NCBI RefSeq assembly: GCF_042433895.1
Contig: NZ_JBHLUA010000015.1
Span: forward strand, 34,370 to 98,369
Source of the DNA: Mesonia maritima
GTDB taxonomy: Bacteria; Bacteroidota; Bacteroidia; Flavobacteriales; Flavobacteriaceae
Length of the DNA: 64,000 nucleotides
Reading direction: 5' to 3'
Part shown: positions 17,914-25,376 of the stretch, piece by piece
How positions within the stretch are numbered: position 1 is the stretch's first letter
Layout of the letters: each line of letters begins with the position of its first letter
Program-made: the position numbers and the translations under genes
The notes under the pieces: model-generated
Database searches by the model: none
Told to the model about the DNA's origin: nothing
Seen by the model: only the letters and a program-made list of their open reading frames with translations

Positions 17914-17933
17914 AATACGTGTTTTTACGTATT
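17914..17933 (-). promoter_or_regulatory. Regulon inverted repeat, site C (perfect)
   Basis: AATACGT-GTTTTT-ACGTATT is identical to site B. It lies immediately after the response regulator's stop codon and faces the 244-aa gene. The -7-like box is weaker (TTTAAATTTA) but sits at the same distance. Confidence 0.75.
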
Positions 17934-17934
17934 T

Positions 17935-18588
17935 TTAATCCTTTAACTCATTAAAAGATAATTGTTTATGTAGAAAAGCGTAGATTATAACCCCTATGAA
18001 ATTTCTAGAGTCAGTTTTATCCATTAAATTACGTTTATGCTTCTCTACCGTCCGTGGACTTATATTCATGCGCTGAGCAATTTCGGTTCCGCAATATTCC
18101 TTTGTAGTTAAAATAAGCACTTCCATTTCTCTTTCCGTGAAATTTATTGATATACTCGGTTTTTTATTAGAAGCGTTTACAACATTTTCTATGATTGATG
18201 CTAGTTTTTTCTCGAAATGAAATCCGTCATTACTCAGTTTTAAAATAGCCTTCTTAAGTTCTTGTGGGTTTGTATTTTTTGTAAAATAACCTTGCACTCC
18301 TAATTCCATGATTTTTTTTATGGTAACCATATCATTAAGGAGGGTAAGCACCAAAATTTTTACTTTTTGATAATTTTTATTTATTTCTGGTATAGTAGCA
18401 AAACCATCCATTATTGGCATTTGGAGATCAATCAATACAATATCTACTTCTGTTATTTTTAACTCCTCTAAAAGTTCCTCTCCATTAGAAGCCTCTATGA
18501 CGACTTCCATTTCTTCATAACTATTGACTAAAAGAATAAGGCTTTTTCTAAAAAGTTGATGATCGTCTGCAATGGCTATTTTTAGCAT
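17935..18588 (-). CDS. NarL/FixJ-family response regulator
   Basis: A receiver domain (1-120) has the acidic pocket DD at 8-9, the phosphoacceptor Asp in LIDLQMP (~54) and Lys in FTKN (~104). A LuxR-type helix-turn-helix follows (about 150-205: FTEREMEVLILTTKEYCGTEIAQRMNISPRTVEKHKRNLMDK). Its ATG overlaps the histidine kinase stop by one base. LuxR-type regulators bind short palindromes as dimers. The seven AATACGT-N6-ACGTATT repeats in this window, one of them in front of this operon (site D), are the likely targets. That assignment is inference. Confidence 0.93.
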   Translation of the reverse strand: MLKIAIADDHQLFRKSLILLVNSYEEMEVVIEASNGEELLEELKITEVDIVLIDLQMPIMDGFATIPEINKNYQKVKILVLTLLNDMVTIKKIMELGVQGYFTKNTNPQELKKAILKLSNDGFHFEKKLASIIENVVNASNKKPSISINFTEREMEVLILTTKEYCGTEIAQRMNISPRTVEKHKRNLMDKTDSRNFIGVIIYAFLHKQLSFNELKD

Positions 18589-19361
18589 TATGATAGATTT
18601 TTTATAGTGATCACAAGTTCATTTCCTTTTTCTATCGGAATTTGCTCCAATTCTGCTTCTATTTGCTTTATTCTTGATTGTATATTTTTTAATCCCATTC
18701 CTCTACTATTCTTCACGCTTTCATAAAAATCGAATGGAATTCCGTCATCTTTCACCGTTAGTCTAAGAAGATTTTCATCGCACTCTAGGTAAAAGAAAAT
18801 AAACTTAACATTTCCATATTTAATCATATTGTTTATCAATTCTTGACTAATACGATAAAGTTCATACCCAATATTTTCAGCAACTGATATTTTGGAGGGT
18901 TTATGCTGAAAATGTATAGTTTTGTTGTTCCATTTTTGTATTCTTTCAAAATAATTTTCCAGAGTAGCGACTAAACCTGAGCTATCTAAGGAGGGAGGCA
19001 TTAAATTATAACTTATCCCTTGTATATTTTCTTGCATCGTTTGTAGAGCGATTTCAACTTCTCCTAATATTGGATTTTTATGAATTTTTGAATTTTGCTC
19101 AGTATTATCTAGTATTGCCAAGTAATTACGAATTGCATTTAAATCTCCCATAACACTATCATGTAAGTCGGAAGAAATTCTTTTTCGCTCTCTTTTTTCA
19201 GATTCTAAGGATATTTTCAATAAGTTTTCAGCTTCTTCCTGTTTTATTTTATGCAGTTTTTTTTGATAAATAACCGTTAGCAACAAAATTAGACAAACTA
19301 GCCCGATCATAATGGCAGTACCTAACCAAAAAAATAATTTTAATTCCGATTCATTTTCCAT
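18588..19361 (-). CDS. HisKA_3-type sensor histidine kinase
   Basis: I place the start at 19361 (MENESELKLFFW). The longer frame to 19418 adds a non-conserved tail inside the upstream gene. The chosen start overlaps the upstream stop by 22 bases. There is one membrane segment (residues ~9-30), a dimerisation/phosphoacceptor domain with the His in SSDLHDSV, and a HATPase domain with N-box QELINNMIKYG and G-boxes DDGIPF and GMGLKNI. The usual His at the end of the N-box is Tyr. With almost no sensor domain of its own, it probably receives its signal from the preceding 212-aa membrane protein. Partner: the response regulator downstream. Confidence 0.9.
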   Translation of the reverse strand: MENESELKLFFWLGTAIMIGLVCLILLLTVIYQKKLHKIKQEEAENLLKISLESEKRERKRISSDLHDSVMGDLNAIRNYLAILDNTEQNSKIHKNPILGEVEIALQTMQENIQGISYNLMPPSLDSSGLVATLENYFERIQKWNNKTIHFQHKPSKISVAENIGYELYRISQELINNMIKYGNVKFIFFYLECDENLLRLTVKDDGIPFDFYESVKNSRGMGLKNIQSRIKQIEAELEQIPIEKGNELVITIKNLS

Positions 19362-19978
19362 ACGCCTATCATTAAAAATACCCTTAACATTAGTGTAGCT
19401 AATACATTTACCAACCAATAATCATAAAAATAAAGCTGTTTGCTGTTTATGATAAAGTCACTTAACAAAAATAATAAGAATGTACTTGCATAATAAATTG
19501 TCAGACCAGAGATAAAGTAAAAATTACAATTTTTCCACAAATTAGGAATATTCATTTTTCTAAATAGTTTTTTTAGCCATAAATAAGAAAAAAGAAATAC
19601 TAATAAGGTTACTAGACTTTTGTTGATAGTATTAGATACGAGAGCATTATACTCTATCCAATAATAAAAAGATAAAATGTAAGTAATAACAAAAAACAAT
19701 AAAAGCAACTTAAACATCCTTTTATTTTGGGGGTTTACCAAATAGTAAAAGAAATAAAATAGTGACATAAATTCTAACAAAGAATATACCTGAAACCAAT
19801 AGGAAGAATCGATCTTAAGGAGGACACTCCCCACAAATTCATAAAGAGAACCAATAGCTGTTAACCATATAAATGGGATTATTGCTTGCTTTAAAAAAAA
19901 CGCCTTGTTTTTATAAACTAATATTATAAATGGAATAAAACCAGAAAAAAGAGCTGTATAAAAAAAGAGATTATACAA
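19340..19978 (-). CDS. Polytopic membrane protein, likely signal partner of the kinase (212 aa)
   Basis: About seven hydrophobic helices span the whole length, separated by short aromatic loops, with no soluble domain. Its stop overlaps the kinase start, indicating coupled translation, and it is preceded by a 106-aa gene two bases upstream. A 7TM-like protein feeding a kinase that lacks a sensor domain is a reasonable reading, but it is inference. No transporter or enzyme motif is seen. Confidence 0.8.
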   Translation of the reverse strand: MYNLFFYTALFSGFIPFIILVYKNKAFFLKQAIIPFIWLTAIGSLYEFVGSVLLKIDSSYWFQVYSLLEFMSLFYFFYYLVNPQNKRMFKLLLLFFVITYILSFYYWIEYNALVSNTINKSLVTLLVFLFSYLWLKKLFRKMNIPNLWKNCNFYFISGLTIYYASTFLLFLLSDFIINSKQLYFYDYWLVNVLATLMLRVFLMIGVWKMNRN

Positions 19979-19980
19979 AT

Positions 19981-20301
19981 TTAATATTTTATTAGCGGGC
20001 TAGATTGAGGACAATTACTGGGACAAGGAGCCAAGTTTTCTATAATCACGCCCTCGCTTAAATCTTCTCCATTTTTATCTACACCTACTAATACGAGATT
20101 AGACTGATGGTAATTTTGAGTATTACTACCGTTATATATACGCACTCCTATACAACCATCTTGCGAAAGAATTTGCTGAAGTTTTTTAGCACCAACGAAA
20201 AAAGATTTAATCGCCTCTTGATTGTTTTCCTGAAATGTATGAGTATAATTTTTTGCTTCTTCTAGGGTTATGTTAGAACCCGTATCACTGTTTAGTATCA
20301 T
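19981..20301 (-). CDS. Small regulon protein with QDGCIGVRIYNG motif (106 aa)
   Basis: This soluble ~100-aa protein has an N-terminal helical part, the central phrase QDGCIGVRIYNG, the strand LVLVGVDKNGEDL, and a C-terminal CPSNC. It resembles short Bacteroidota proteins of unknown function that I believe recur next to such kinase genes, but I cannot verify this. The CxxxC end and single internal Cys could bind metal or form a thiol pair. It is the first gene of the two-component operon (20301 to 17935), with regulon site D 54 bases upstream. Confidence 0.7.
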   Translation of the reverse strand: MILNSDTGSNITLEEAKNYTHTFQENNQEAIKSFFVGAKKLQQILSQDGCIGVRIYNGSNTQNYHQSNLVLVGVDKNGEDLSEGVIIENLAPCPSNCPQSSPLIKY

Positions 20302-20354
20302 AAAAGAATTTTATAAGGTTAAACTCAAATATCTAATTTAAGTTTTAAAATAAC

Positions 20355-20374
20355 AATACGGGAAAACACGTATA
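20355..20374 (-). promoter_or_regulatory. Regulon inverted repeat, site D
   Basis: Reads AATACGG-GAAAAC-ACGTATA. On the minus strand CGTATTG is followed after exactly 18 bases by TAGATATTTG, the best -7-like box of the set (identical to site F). It faces the two-component operon, implying autoregulation. Confidence 0.75.
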
Positions 20375-20397
20375 AAATATTTCCTTTCAATTTGAAA

Positions 20398-20417
20398 ATT
20401 ACGTAAAATCACGTATT
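20398..20417 (+). promoter_or_regulatory. Regulon inverted repeat, site E
   Basis: ATTACGT-AAAATC-ACGTATT, oriented to the plus strand. CGTATTG is followed after 18 bases by TTGAAATTTG. It sits 70 bases before the S41 protease ATG and back to back with site D, so one short interval serves the kinase operon and the peptide cluster. Confidence 0.8.
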
Positions 20418-20487
20418 GTGTATAAAACTTAATTATTTGAAATTTGAATATTATGTTCTGGTAATAAAATCGGAAAAGTTTTAAGTT

Positions 20488-21837
20488 ATGAAATTTTTAA
20501 TTACAACTTTACTTTTAATGTTAACATTATCTTGTGAGGGGCAATCTTCTAAATTGGATAGCACAGATATTTATCTTGTTACTTTTAAATCTGATGATAT
20601 TGGAGATATCAGATTTTATTTAAAAATAAACACTAATAGTAATGGGAAAATCTATGGAGGCTCCTTACAAAATAAATACAAAGAAAATTTCAATTTTCTA
20701 GATCGGCTTAAAATAAACTGGTTTTCTGGAATTAAGGATAAAAGATTAATTTTTTTGGATGGGAGTTATAATAATCAAGGTGAATTTAAAACGGCATTTT
20801 ACTCACCGTTAGGAAACTATTACTTCAAAGGGAAATTCCATAATAATTCAATTGAAGGAAATGTTACAACTAGCAAAGGGGTAAAAAAAGGAACAATAAC
20901 CGGAAGTTTGTTAACTAAGGACAAACTTTCTCAGATTGCTGATTATCAGAAGATATCAGAAAAGTTTTTTATTGCTTTTGAAGGTAATTTTTTTAATCCT
21001 GTATTTCTGAAAAAATCTAAATATCAAAATTTTAAAGACAAAGTATTGAAATACTCTACTAAATCTATAGATGATTTGCATTATGTATTTTCAATATTTT
21101 ATTACTTAAGAAGCCTACCTCACTCACATATTGCTATTTGGAGAGATATTGAAAATGAAGAAGAAATTCTTGAAGAAAACTTAAATGAAATTTCATACGC
21201 TTTCGAGGATGGATTAGGGATTTTAGATATTAATTCTTTCAGTTATGAAAAGAAAACTATCGATCAAATTTTTGATGAAATTTTTAAAAATGATCCTGAA
21301 GGATTAATAATAGACTTAAGAAATAACCCTGGTGGTAGTATCGGTCCGGCAATAGAGTTAAGTAAATTTTTGGTCAATTCAGAAACTAGTGGTGGATATT
21401 TTTTATCAAAATCATTCTATGAGGCAGAAAAAAAATCCTATGATTCATGCTTTGTTTTTTCAGAGGGAGATTTAAATCTTTTTATGGATGCAATTGAAGA
21501 AAATGAATGTATTGAAGTTAAAGTGTTTCCGGGTGATAGAATTTTTAATAAGCCTATATATATAGTGGTAAATGAGAGTACCGCTAGTACTTGCGAACCT
21601 ATAGCTTATGCCTTAAAAAAGCAAAATAATATATTTTTAGTTGGAGAAAGAACGGCTGGTAAGATGCTAAGTACTAAAAAAGTGAAACTAATTGACAACT
21701 TTTATCTATTTGTGCCAAATGCCAATTATGTTACTACTGAAAGTGAAAGTATAGATCAAAAAGGTGTGGCTCCCGAAATCTTGATTGATGATGATGAAAA
21801 AACTTTAAAAAAAGTAAAAGAGCTTATTATGAAATAA
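20488..21837 (+). CDS. S41-family (C-terminal processing) protease, lipoprotein
   Basis: The lipoprotein signal is MKFLITTLLLMLTLSCEG. Residues ~25-150 form a beta domain. The S41 fold follows, with LIIDLRNNPGGS (about 263-275), the nucleophile Ser367 in ESTASTCE and the general base Lys392 in GERTAGK. The catalytic pair is intact. There is no PDZ domain, and the membrane anchor places it in the periplasm. It opens a plus-strand cluster with a candidate precursor peptide, an arginase and an acyltransferase. Leader removal or peptide processing outside the cytoplasm is the inferred job. Regulon site E lies upstream. Confidence 0.9.
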   Translation: MKFLITTLLLMLTLSCEGQSSKLDSTDIYLVTFKSDDIGDIRFYLKINTNSNGKIYGGSLQNKYKENFNFLDRLKINWFSGIKDKRLIFLDGSYNNQGEFKTAFYSPLGNYYFKGKFHNNSIEGNVTTSKGVKKGTITGSLLTKDKLSQIADYQKISEKFFIAFEGNFFNPVFLKKSKYQNFKDKVLKYSTKSIDDLHYVFSIFYYLRSLPHSHIAIWRDIENEEEILEENLNEISYAFEDGLGILDINSFSYEKKTIDQIFDEIFKNDPEGLIIDLRNNPGGSIGPAIELSKFLVNSETSGGYFLSKSFYEAEKKSYDSCFVFSEGDLNLFMDAIEENECIEVKVFPGDRIFNKPIYIVVNESTASTCEPIAYALKKQNNIFLVGERTAGKMLSTKKVKLIDNFYLFVPNANYVTTESESIDQKGVAPEILIDDDEKTLKKVKELIMK

Positions 21838-21873
21838 AACTTTAATCTATTGTTTAATTTAAATATTATTATT

Positions 21874-22086
21874 ATGAAAATCACTAAAGTAAAACTTAAG
21901 TATGAGAAACCAACTTTTCCAGGAGGTCTTTCTGTTGATGAAATGCAAGAAATTTTAATGAAAATGGATTGGGAAAATGGAGAAGAAGTAGAGAAAGAAA
22001 CCAAACGTTGCAATAATCGTTGTAATGGTAACGATACTGATTTGGAAGTACCTGCAATGAGTGTGGAGACTCGACTAAAGAGATAG
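21874..22086 (+). CDS. Candidate RiPP precursor peptide (70 aa)
   Basis: I chose the ATG at 21874, 36 bases after the protease stop. An upstream in-frame start at 21850 would add MFNLNIII. The first ~42 residues look like a leader: basic start, PGG at 16-18, then an acidic helix. The rest is a compact core candidate with Cys46 and Cys50 (KRCNNRCNGN) and Arg45, 49, 67 and 70, ending TRLKR. A perfect 12-bp hairpin follows the stop, as expected when a precursor is made in excess over its enzymes. The enzymes next door could convert Arg to Orn and acylate it. There is no direct evidence of modification. Confidence 0.7.
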   Translation: MKITKVKLKYEKPTFPGGLSVDEMQEILMKMDWENGEEVEKETKRCNNRCNGNDTDLEVPAMSVETRLKR

Positions 22087-22101
22087 TAAATTTTCAAACC
22101 A

Positions 22102-22131
22102 AAGTCCTCTTTTAAAATTAAAAGAGGACTT
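22102..22131 (+). terminator. Attenuator-type hairpin after the precursor gene
   Basis: AAGTCCTCTTTT (22102-22113) pairs perfectly with AAAAGAGGACTT (22120-22131), followed by TATTTATTTT running into the arginase ATG. This would act as a partial terminator or an RNA-stabilising stem, raising precursor message over enzyme message. Confidence 0.75.
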
Positions 22132-22140
22132 ATTTATTTT

Positions 22141-23313
22141 ATGAATAATTATTATTTGTCACCGTTTTTTAGCGTAAAGAATGTTTTTAACAAATGTTAT
22201 TTAGAACATAAGTTTACAAAGAAAATTATTGTTATTCCCAATGAATTATCAAAATTATTTTCTGAGCCCTATAATAAATTATTTGGACTTGAAAGAGAAA
22301 TAATTTATACAATCCCAAATGAATTATTAGAAGTACTTATTGAAGAAAATATAATTTTAAAACGAGGAACTACTTATAAAGATATATCTTCTTTTTTTGT
22401 GAGGCCTCAAGTAACTTATTTAGGACTTCCATTTATGAACATTGATAAGGTTTTTGATAAAATAGCCCTCTTCGGAGTCCCTTATAAGTTAGGAAATGAC
22501 AGCGAATCTAATCTAAACAAAAATAATACTATAGCAAGAAAGTATGGTAATAAATATAATCTAAATATTCATTCCTATAATTATTCAGCGGAAATAAAAA
22601 AGAAAACTTTACAAAACGATTATAGAAATGTTTGTGATATAGGAGATGTTTTTATAAATCCTAGAGAATTCAGTGACTTATCATTTAAAAAGATTTCCAA
22701 TTTTTCTAAAAAGATTGTAAATCAAGATAATAAATTTATAGCTATAGGTGGCGATCATTCTATCACATACCCCCTTTTTAATGGTGTAAAAAGAAAATTT
22801 AATGATTTGGTGTGTATTCACATAGATGCTCACAATGACCTTTTTTTAAGTTCAGAATGTTTTTTTTATGATTTGGTACCAAGTCATAGTTCGGTAATTG
22901 CTAAACTTTTACTTGAGGAGAATGAGGTACATAGCTTGGGACTTAGAGATTATGTAAATATCGACTCTTTACATTTGACTAAAATACCAAATTATTTTTT
23001 TCATTTTAGTAATTCTAACGAAGCTTTTTTGAATCAGGTTAGTGAAATAATAACTAAGATAAATAAAAAAAAAGTGTATATAACATTAGATATGGATGTA
23101 CTCGATCCAAAATTTTATTCTAGTGTAACAGATCCTTTACCTAATGGCATTTCCCCTAATGTGTTAATGAAAGGACTTCAAACTATTTTTAGTGAATTAG
23201 AAGTTATTGGTTTAGACATTGTCGAAGCAAACCTTAAATCCGATAATGTACTTGACACTCATTTTTTCTTAGATTTATTAATCCAAATAATAGACTTCTT
23301 TTATGAAAAGTAA
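22141..23313 (+). CDS. Arginase/ureohydrolase-family enzyme, candidate peptide arginase
   Basis: All Mn-binding signatures are present: GGDHS at 203-207, DAHND at 229-233 and LDMDVLDP at 316-323, plus Glu362 in GLDIVEAN. The fold starts near residue 95. The ~95 residues before it are an extension absent from metabolic arginases (usual length ~300), with a strand-helix pattern (IIVIPNEL, EIIYTIPNELLEVLIEENIIL) that could bind a leader peptide. Peptide arginases that turn Arg into Orn in RiPPs are known (OspR-type). The neighbouring precursor with four Arg in its C-terminal half fits this. A metabolic agmatinase or formimidoylglutamase role cannot be excluded. Confidence 0.85.
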   Translation: MNNYYLSPFFSVKNVFNKCYLEHKFTKKIIVIPNELSKLFSEPYNKLFGLEREIIYTIPNELLEVLIEENIILKRGTTYKDISSFFVRPQVTYLGLPFMNIDKVFDKIALFGVPYKLGNDSESNLNKNNTIARKYGNKYNLNIHSYNYSAEIKKKTLQNDYRNVCDIGDVFINPREFSDLSFKKISNFSKKIVNQDNKFIAIGGDHSITYPLFNGVKRKFNDLVCIHIDAHNDLFLSSECFFYDLVPSHSSVIAKLLLEENEVHSLGLRDYVNIDSLHLTKIPNYFFHFSNSNEAFLNQVSEIITKINKKKVYITLDMDVLDPKFYSSVTDPLPNGISPNVLMKGLQTIFSELEVIGLDIVEANLKSDNVLDTHFFLDLLIQIIDFFYEK

Positions 23314-24379
23314 CGAAATAAATGAATTGTATAATTCAATCCAAAATATTAATATATTTGAATCAGATAAATGGATACATGACTTTAATTTTATATCTGC
23401 ATCAATTGGCGCACTTTTACCAGACTTAAATTTTGATCAGCACATAAAAATTGCTAAAGAAAGTGCTTTCTATCAAATATTATCATCTAGAGATGAAAGA
23501 AATTATGATTTAATACGCAGAGTTAAAAAAATAGATTTTAATCTAAAAAATAGAATATTAGTAACCTTTCATTATTCATCGTATAGATTATTAAATTCAT
23601 TATTAATTTCTTGGTCAGTCCCTTTTAAATTAATTGCTGATGATAATTATATAAAGAATCAAGGAACTTCTACAGTAGAATCTTACAATAAAATTGCTGA
23701 GGAATTAAATGTAAATGCCTATGATTTTGAAATTATAAATGCAGAAGAGAGAACAGTAGTATTCAAATGTCTTAAAGCAATAGAGGAAGGTTATAGTCTT
23801 GTATTTTATGCTGATGGAAATTCCGGTACTGGAGGAATGACGAAAAATCAAAAAAACCTTATTAAAATTCCTTTCTTAGAATCTGAAATGTATGTTAGAA
23901 AGGGGATTGCAGTAATTGCAAGCTTATTAAAAGTCCCTATTTGTACAATTCTTTTGAACAGAGATATTAATTCAAATTCTGTTGATATATTTTGCGATAA
24001 CATCGAATTTCCCAAGAATAGAAAGAATAAAAAGGAATTAGAAGATTGTACAATTAAAATTTTTAGAAACCTCGAAAATTTATTAATTAAAGAACCAGGT
24101 CAGTGGGAAGGTTGGTTCTATTATCACAATTTTATAGAATTTAATAATAATGCTTCCATTAACAATCTAAGTAATACTTCAATTTTTAATAATAGATGGT
24201 ATGGAATTGGTAAATTAGCTGGTGTTTATTATATTCTCAATAAAAAAACATTAAAATTGGTACCAATATCTAAAGAGGTTTATTTGGAATTGTTGTACAT
24301 TATAAAAAATAATAAAATTAAAAAAGACTTTCCATTGTTTAAAACTTTAAAAGAAGAAAATGTCCTCATAAATATTTAA
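23303..24379 (+). CDS. LpxL/HtrB-like lysophospholipid-type acyltransferase
   Basis: The gene overlaps the arginase end by 11 bases. The protein has the LPLAT layout: FHYSSY with His90, a central DGNSGTGG around 171-178 followed by KIPFLESEMYVRKGIAVIASLLKVPI, the region where LpxL/HtrB enzymes have the G..v.FFG.ptwtp.G.a.lA sequence. The acidic residue of the H-x4-(D/E) motif is replaced by Arg95, so catalysis may differ. The N-terminal membrane helix typical of LpxL is missing. In this cluster it is inferred to put a fatty acyl group on the peptide, perhaps on an ornithine side chain. A lipid A role is less likely here. Confidence 0.7.
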   Translation: MKSNEINELYNSIQNINIFESDKWIHDFNFISASIGALLPDLNFDQHIKIAKESAFYQILSSRDERNYDLIRRVKKIDFNLKNRILVTFHYSSYRLLNSLLISWSVPFKLIADDNYIKNQGTSTVESYNKIAEELNVNAYDFEIINAEERTVVFKCLKAIEEGYSLVFYADGNSGTGGMTKNQKNLIKIPFLESEMYVRKGIAVIASLLKVPICTILLNRDINSNSVDIFCDNIEFPKNRKNKKELEDCTIKIFRNLENLLIKEPGQWEGWFYYHNFIEFNNNASINNLSNTSIFNNRWYGIGKLAGVYYILNKKTLKLVPISKEVYLELLYIIKNNKIKKDFPLFKTLKEENVLINI

Positions 24380-24687
24380 TTATTTTTGAGAAAATTCCGA
24401 TTAAAATGTGAAACTATTTTTATTGACTCCTTTCTAAATTCATCATAACAAACCATCCGCTCATCATCCGTAAATTCATCCGCAATTTTATCATTATTTA
24501 TAGCATCAACAAATTGATCGTTCACATTTTCCGCGAGATCTCTAACATCCTTCTTGACAGTCATTATATTTTTATGCATACTAGAAATTCCAAGTAGATC
24601 TGAAGAGGTAGGATTTTTTTTTAGGCTATTAAGATTAGTTTTTAATTTCTCTAAATACATATTCTTTATTTCTTTTAATGAATGCAT
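24376..24687 (-). CDS. Small helical regulon protein (103 aa)
   Basis: A soluble, charged, all-helical protein without signal peptide. It converges with the acyltransferase gene, overlapping its last 4 bases. Regulon site F lies 50 bases upstream with the strong box TAGATATTTG, so it is controlled together with the rest of the set. Family not recognised. A role in the peptide pathway (immunity or regulation) is possible from position only. Confidence 0.65.
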   Translation of the reverse strand: MHSLKEIKNMYLEKLKTNLNSLKKNPTSSDLLGISSMHKNIMTVKKDVRDLAENVNDQFVDAINNDKIADEFTDDERMVCYDEFRKESIKIVSHFNRNFLKNN

Positions 24688-24736
24688 ATATAAAAAGGCT
24701 TTATTTACAAATATCTAATTTAAATTTGAAGTTGTC

Positions 24737-24756
24737 AATACGGGAATTCACGAACC
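24737..24756 (-). promoter_or_regulatory. Regulon inverted repeat, site F
   Basis: AATACGG-GAATTC-ACGAACC has a conserved gene-distal arrangement but a degraded right arm. On the minus strand CGTATTG, 18 bases, then TAGATATTTG. It drives the 103-aa gene. Confidence 0.7.
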
Positions 24757-24942
24757 TATCTTTCTGAAAAGTTCATTAAATAGCAAATTTGTTGAGATCC
24801 TAAATTTATTAAAAATTGCTTATCATAAAAAGCAGCAGCATTAAAACTGCTAATCCCAATTCAATCCAAAATTATCTAAAATAAATGTTATTGAAACTAA
24901 GCGCTTTTTTATTATCTAACAACCAATAATTTAATTTTAACA

Positions 24943-24962
24943 AATACGTAAAATCACGTATT
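24943..24962 (+). promoter_or_regulatory. Regulon inverted repeat, site G (perfect, no ORF downstream)
   Basis: AATACGT-AAAATC-ACGTATT has perfect arms, and CGTATTG is followed after 18 bases by TAGATTTTTG. It is as good as the sites with genes, yet no reading frame follows before the terminator at 25249. Confidence 0.75.
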
Positions 24963-24996
24963 GTCTAACTCATTATTATTATAGATTTTTGAAGAA

Positions 24997-25275
24997 CATT
25001 TTAAAAACCCATTTAATCCATTAAAAACCAAGTTATAAATATTAGAAAATAGTTGGAGCTGTTTCGGCTAAAAAAATTATAGATTAAATGCTAGTAAATG
25101 TTTTTTAAATTTTATTTGAGTAAAAAATAAATTTCTAACATTTCAATTTAATAATTGGGGTAAAAATTTATAGAGTATATAAAACGTATAGCAAATACTG
25201 ACCAATATCAAACTCTATTAAATTTTAGTTAAGTTAATGTTAGAGCATAAGGCTGTGGGAAACTGCAGCCTTTTT
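24997..25275 (+). ncRNA. Possible regulon-controlled small RNA (~280 nt)
   Basis: The interval runs from the predicted start just after the -7-like box of site G to a clear intrinsic terminator. It has no ORF beyond six codons. Both ends are inferred from promoter geometry and the hairpin. Apart from the terminator I see no strong structure, so the alternative is a promoter whose gene has decayed. Confidence 0.35.
25249..25275 (+). terminator. Intrinsic terminator
   Basis: AGGCTG (25250-25255) pairs with CAGCCT (25266-25271) around a TGGGAAACTG loop, followed by TTTTTATTT on the plus strand. Confidence 0.7.
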
Positions 25276-25376
25276 ATTTGCTAATGTCATCCAAAAACGA
25301 TTTATTTAACAAGTAATAGAAATTAAAAATAGTAATCAATACAAGCAATAACTTATATAGTCATTTTATTTCTATA

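Larger units (their letters stand above)
24688..25376. other. Intergenic region with regulon sites F and G and a possible small RNA
   Basis: These 689 bases contain site F (to the left gene), site G (facing right) and a terminator at 25249-25275. No ORF longer than a few codons follows site G, so the right half may be a non-coding transcription unit. Confidence 0.6.

Noticed and set aside
22141..23313. Ordinary metabolic arginase or agmatinase
   Set aside because: Not excluded, but the ~95-residue extension and the position between a precursor-like gene and an acyltransferase make a peptide-modifying role more likely.
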